A program made the position numbers and the translations under genes. Source: Ulva prolifera (lineage: Eukaryota > Chlorophyta > Ulvophyceae > Ulvales > Ulvaceae). Taken from it: a stretch of DNA of 64,000 nt. This document shows, piece after piece, positions 62,656-64,000 of the stretch (the first letter of the stretch is position 1; each line of letters begins with the position of its first letter). The DNA is taken from positions 2,452,501-2,516,500 of the forward strand of contig CM041197.1 of the NCBI GenBank assembly GCA_023078555.1, read 5' to 3'. Below the pieces are notes generated by a model. It saw only the letters and a program-made list of their open reading frames with translations, made no database searches and was not told the origin of the DNA.

Positions 62656-63900
62656 CTACACCACCGTCACTCAACACAATGCGAGCGGCGCATGTCATTC
62701 TGCATGTTTTAACGGACGCGCCTTCCACACATTAATGATATAGCAGGTAGCATGAGGTATATCTCTGTTGCGGCCGGTGCGGACGTCCCGAGCGTGGGTA
62801 TGGCGTTGATGCACTGTTCTCCTGTGATCGACTTGGGTGACCAATTTCCGCCTGGTGCTGTTCAACAGCCACATGCACCCACCGCAACATGCTGAAACTC
62901 CGAGCCCAAATGAGATCGTTGAGGATGGATAGTATTGTTGATACGAAATCCAGATTAGAAAAGCTGAATCGAATCCGTAGGCAAGCAGTGACCTTCTGTA
63001 ACTAACGTGCTTTGCACAGTGCCAGCTGTGCATGTAAAAAGACAAGGTCTTGTACAGATTATGCACGTGGATTCTTAAAAATCAAGTCCTAGGCGTATTA
63101 GTGGGCATGAAAAAGGTTACGAATTTCATGCCTGGAAACACACGTTGGGTGATGGAAAGGTAAGGCTGACATCTACAGTAACCTGTTCAGCCACAGTAAG
63201 AAAATGCTGGATACTCATGCCCTTCATCATTGCACCCATAGCGCTTGCATGATAATGTCAGGCTGCGGTGCAGCTGCAGCAATGTCGGTTCTGACATGTT
63301 CAGCAGCCGCTGACATCACCAGCATATGTGTTTCATGTCCTCTCAATCAAGCACTGTTATCGCCTCGCATCCCACATTTCAAAATTCCATAAGATCACGT
63401 CTCATCCGTGTGCAAGCCGTGTGATCGCTCATTCGTTGTGCGCCAAGTCACAGACGCGCCTCCAGAATTCAACAATGGCAGCAGTCATTTCCATGAAATT
63501 TATTGCGGCTGATGTCGTGTCGAGCTGAGTATGATTGTGACGAGTGCGTCTCGGTTCAGTTTCGGCGTGCTCAAGATGCATGGTGCTGAGAGCGGTTGTG
63601 ACGCGAATCCTTGAACCGACTGTGACGTGGACAGGCCAGGACGACCTGTATACGAAATTGGCATGTTCGCTCTCACGCATTGTATGGCATGACTACATTT
63701 GGTCGCATGCTACAGACTGAATTGGGTAACTAGCAGCATAATTCACCGTAGGCATCGCTGTTGGTGTTTACAGCGTGGTCCACGCGCTGCATCCGAGCTT
63801 TCTTGCGTCGGACAGAGCCAGGAAATCCGAACACAAAATCACTTACCTAGCATTCATGTGTCAACGATTGGACTTGTTTTCTTGATGCTCTGACGCAACC
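62656..63900. other. Intergenic region, no gene recognised
   Basis: Several short frames exist on both strands, for example minus 63429-63680 and minus 62695-63066. None shows a known domain or a credible exon chain. I see no RNA gene or repeat of note. The right end must include the 5' flank of the frame starting at 63901. Confidence 0.4.
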
Positions 63901-64000
63901 ATGCCCCGGCGATATGATCAATTGGCAGCAGCAGATGGAAGCACAGACTACAGTGCAGCGGTACCGTACGAATGGAAGCCGCTACGCGCTCCACTGCTGC
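63901..64000 (+). CDS. Possible first exon of an unidentified gene (runs off right edge)
   Basis: ATG at 63901 in the context CAACCATGCCC opens a frame MPRRYDQLAAADGSTDYSAA... that stays open to the window end (33 codons). The product is not recognised. With so little sequence this could also be a chance frame. Confidence 0.3.
   Translation, partial: MPRRYDQLAAADGSTDYSAAVPYEWKPLRAPLL

Noticed and set aside
1-64000. Retroelements, CRISPR arrays, rRNA or phage-like modules
   Set aside because: No reverse transcriptase, capsid or integrase motifs, long terminal repeats, spaced direct repeats or rRNA-like sequence were noticed on either strand.

Overview
The window is nuclear DNA of a flagellated eukaryote. 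Its genes are broken by many short GT-AG introns, often with TGCAG-type acceptors, and the best matches are to ciliary proteins. The axonemal dynein heavy chain opens with a segment resembling Chlamydomonas outer-arm beta chain (GARVCTTLK), exons are locally very GC- and alanine-rich, and intergenic gaps are short. A chlorophyte green alga is the most likely source, but this is inference from sequence style and remembered family sequences, not a search result.

Layout, left to right. (1) 1-4619, minus: most of an LRRC9-type leucine-rich-repeat gene, with its 3' end beyond the left edge. (2) 5371-5649, minus: a one-exon twin CX9C gene resembling mitochondrial ribosomal protein mS37 (MRP10/CHCHD1). 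(3) 6540-32518, plus: an apparently complete cytoplasmic dynein 2 (retrograde IFT) heavy chain, DHC1b/DYNC2H1, spread over some 26 kb and many exons. (4) 32519-34128: a gap holding a weak gene candidate. (5) 34129-55910, minus: an apparently complete outer-arm dynein heavy chain of the beta class (ODA4/DNAH9-11-17 type). (6) 56590-59001, plus: a multi-exon, proline/glycine-rich gene with PGPG-type motifs, probably a flagella-associated protein, divergent from the beta chain. (7) 59151-61194, minus: the GPI-anchor inositol acyltransferase GWT1/PIG-W. (8) 61195-63900: mostly non-coding, with a G-rich tract and a clean 242-bp hAT-type MITE flanked by a perfect 8-bp target duplication. (9) 63901 to the right edge: the possible start of another gene.

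Biologically, four of the six better-supported genes point to the cilium. DHC1b returns IFT trains to the cell body, the beta chain powers outer-arm beating, LRRC9 occurs mainly in ciliated lineages, and the PGPG gene resembles microtubule-associated SHIPPO/STPG proteins. The two giant dynein genes converge tail to tail. mS37 and GWT1 are housekeeping genes between them. I found no prokaryote-like system, CRISPR array, rRNA or convincing tRNA, and no retroelement. The most notable points are the ciliary gene cluster, a degenerate AAA4 nucleotide site in DHC1b, the sharp GC step inside DHC1b, and the hAT MITE. Exon boundaries were judged by eye; only those stated explicitly were checked for reading phase.
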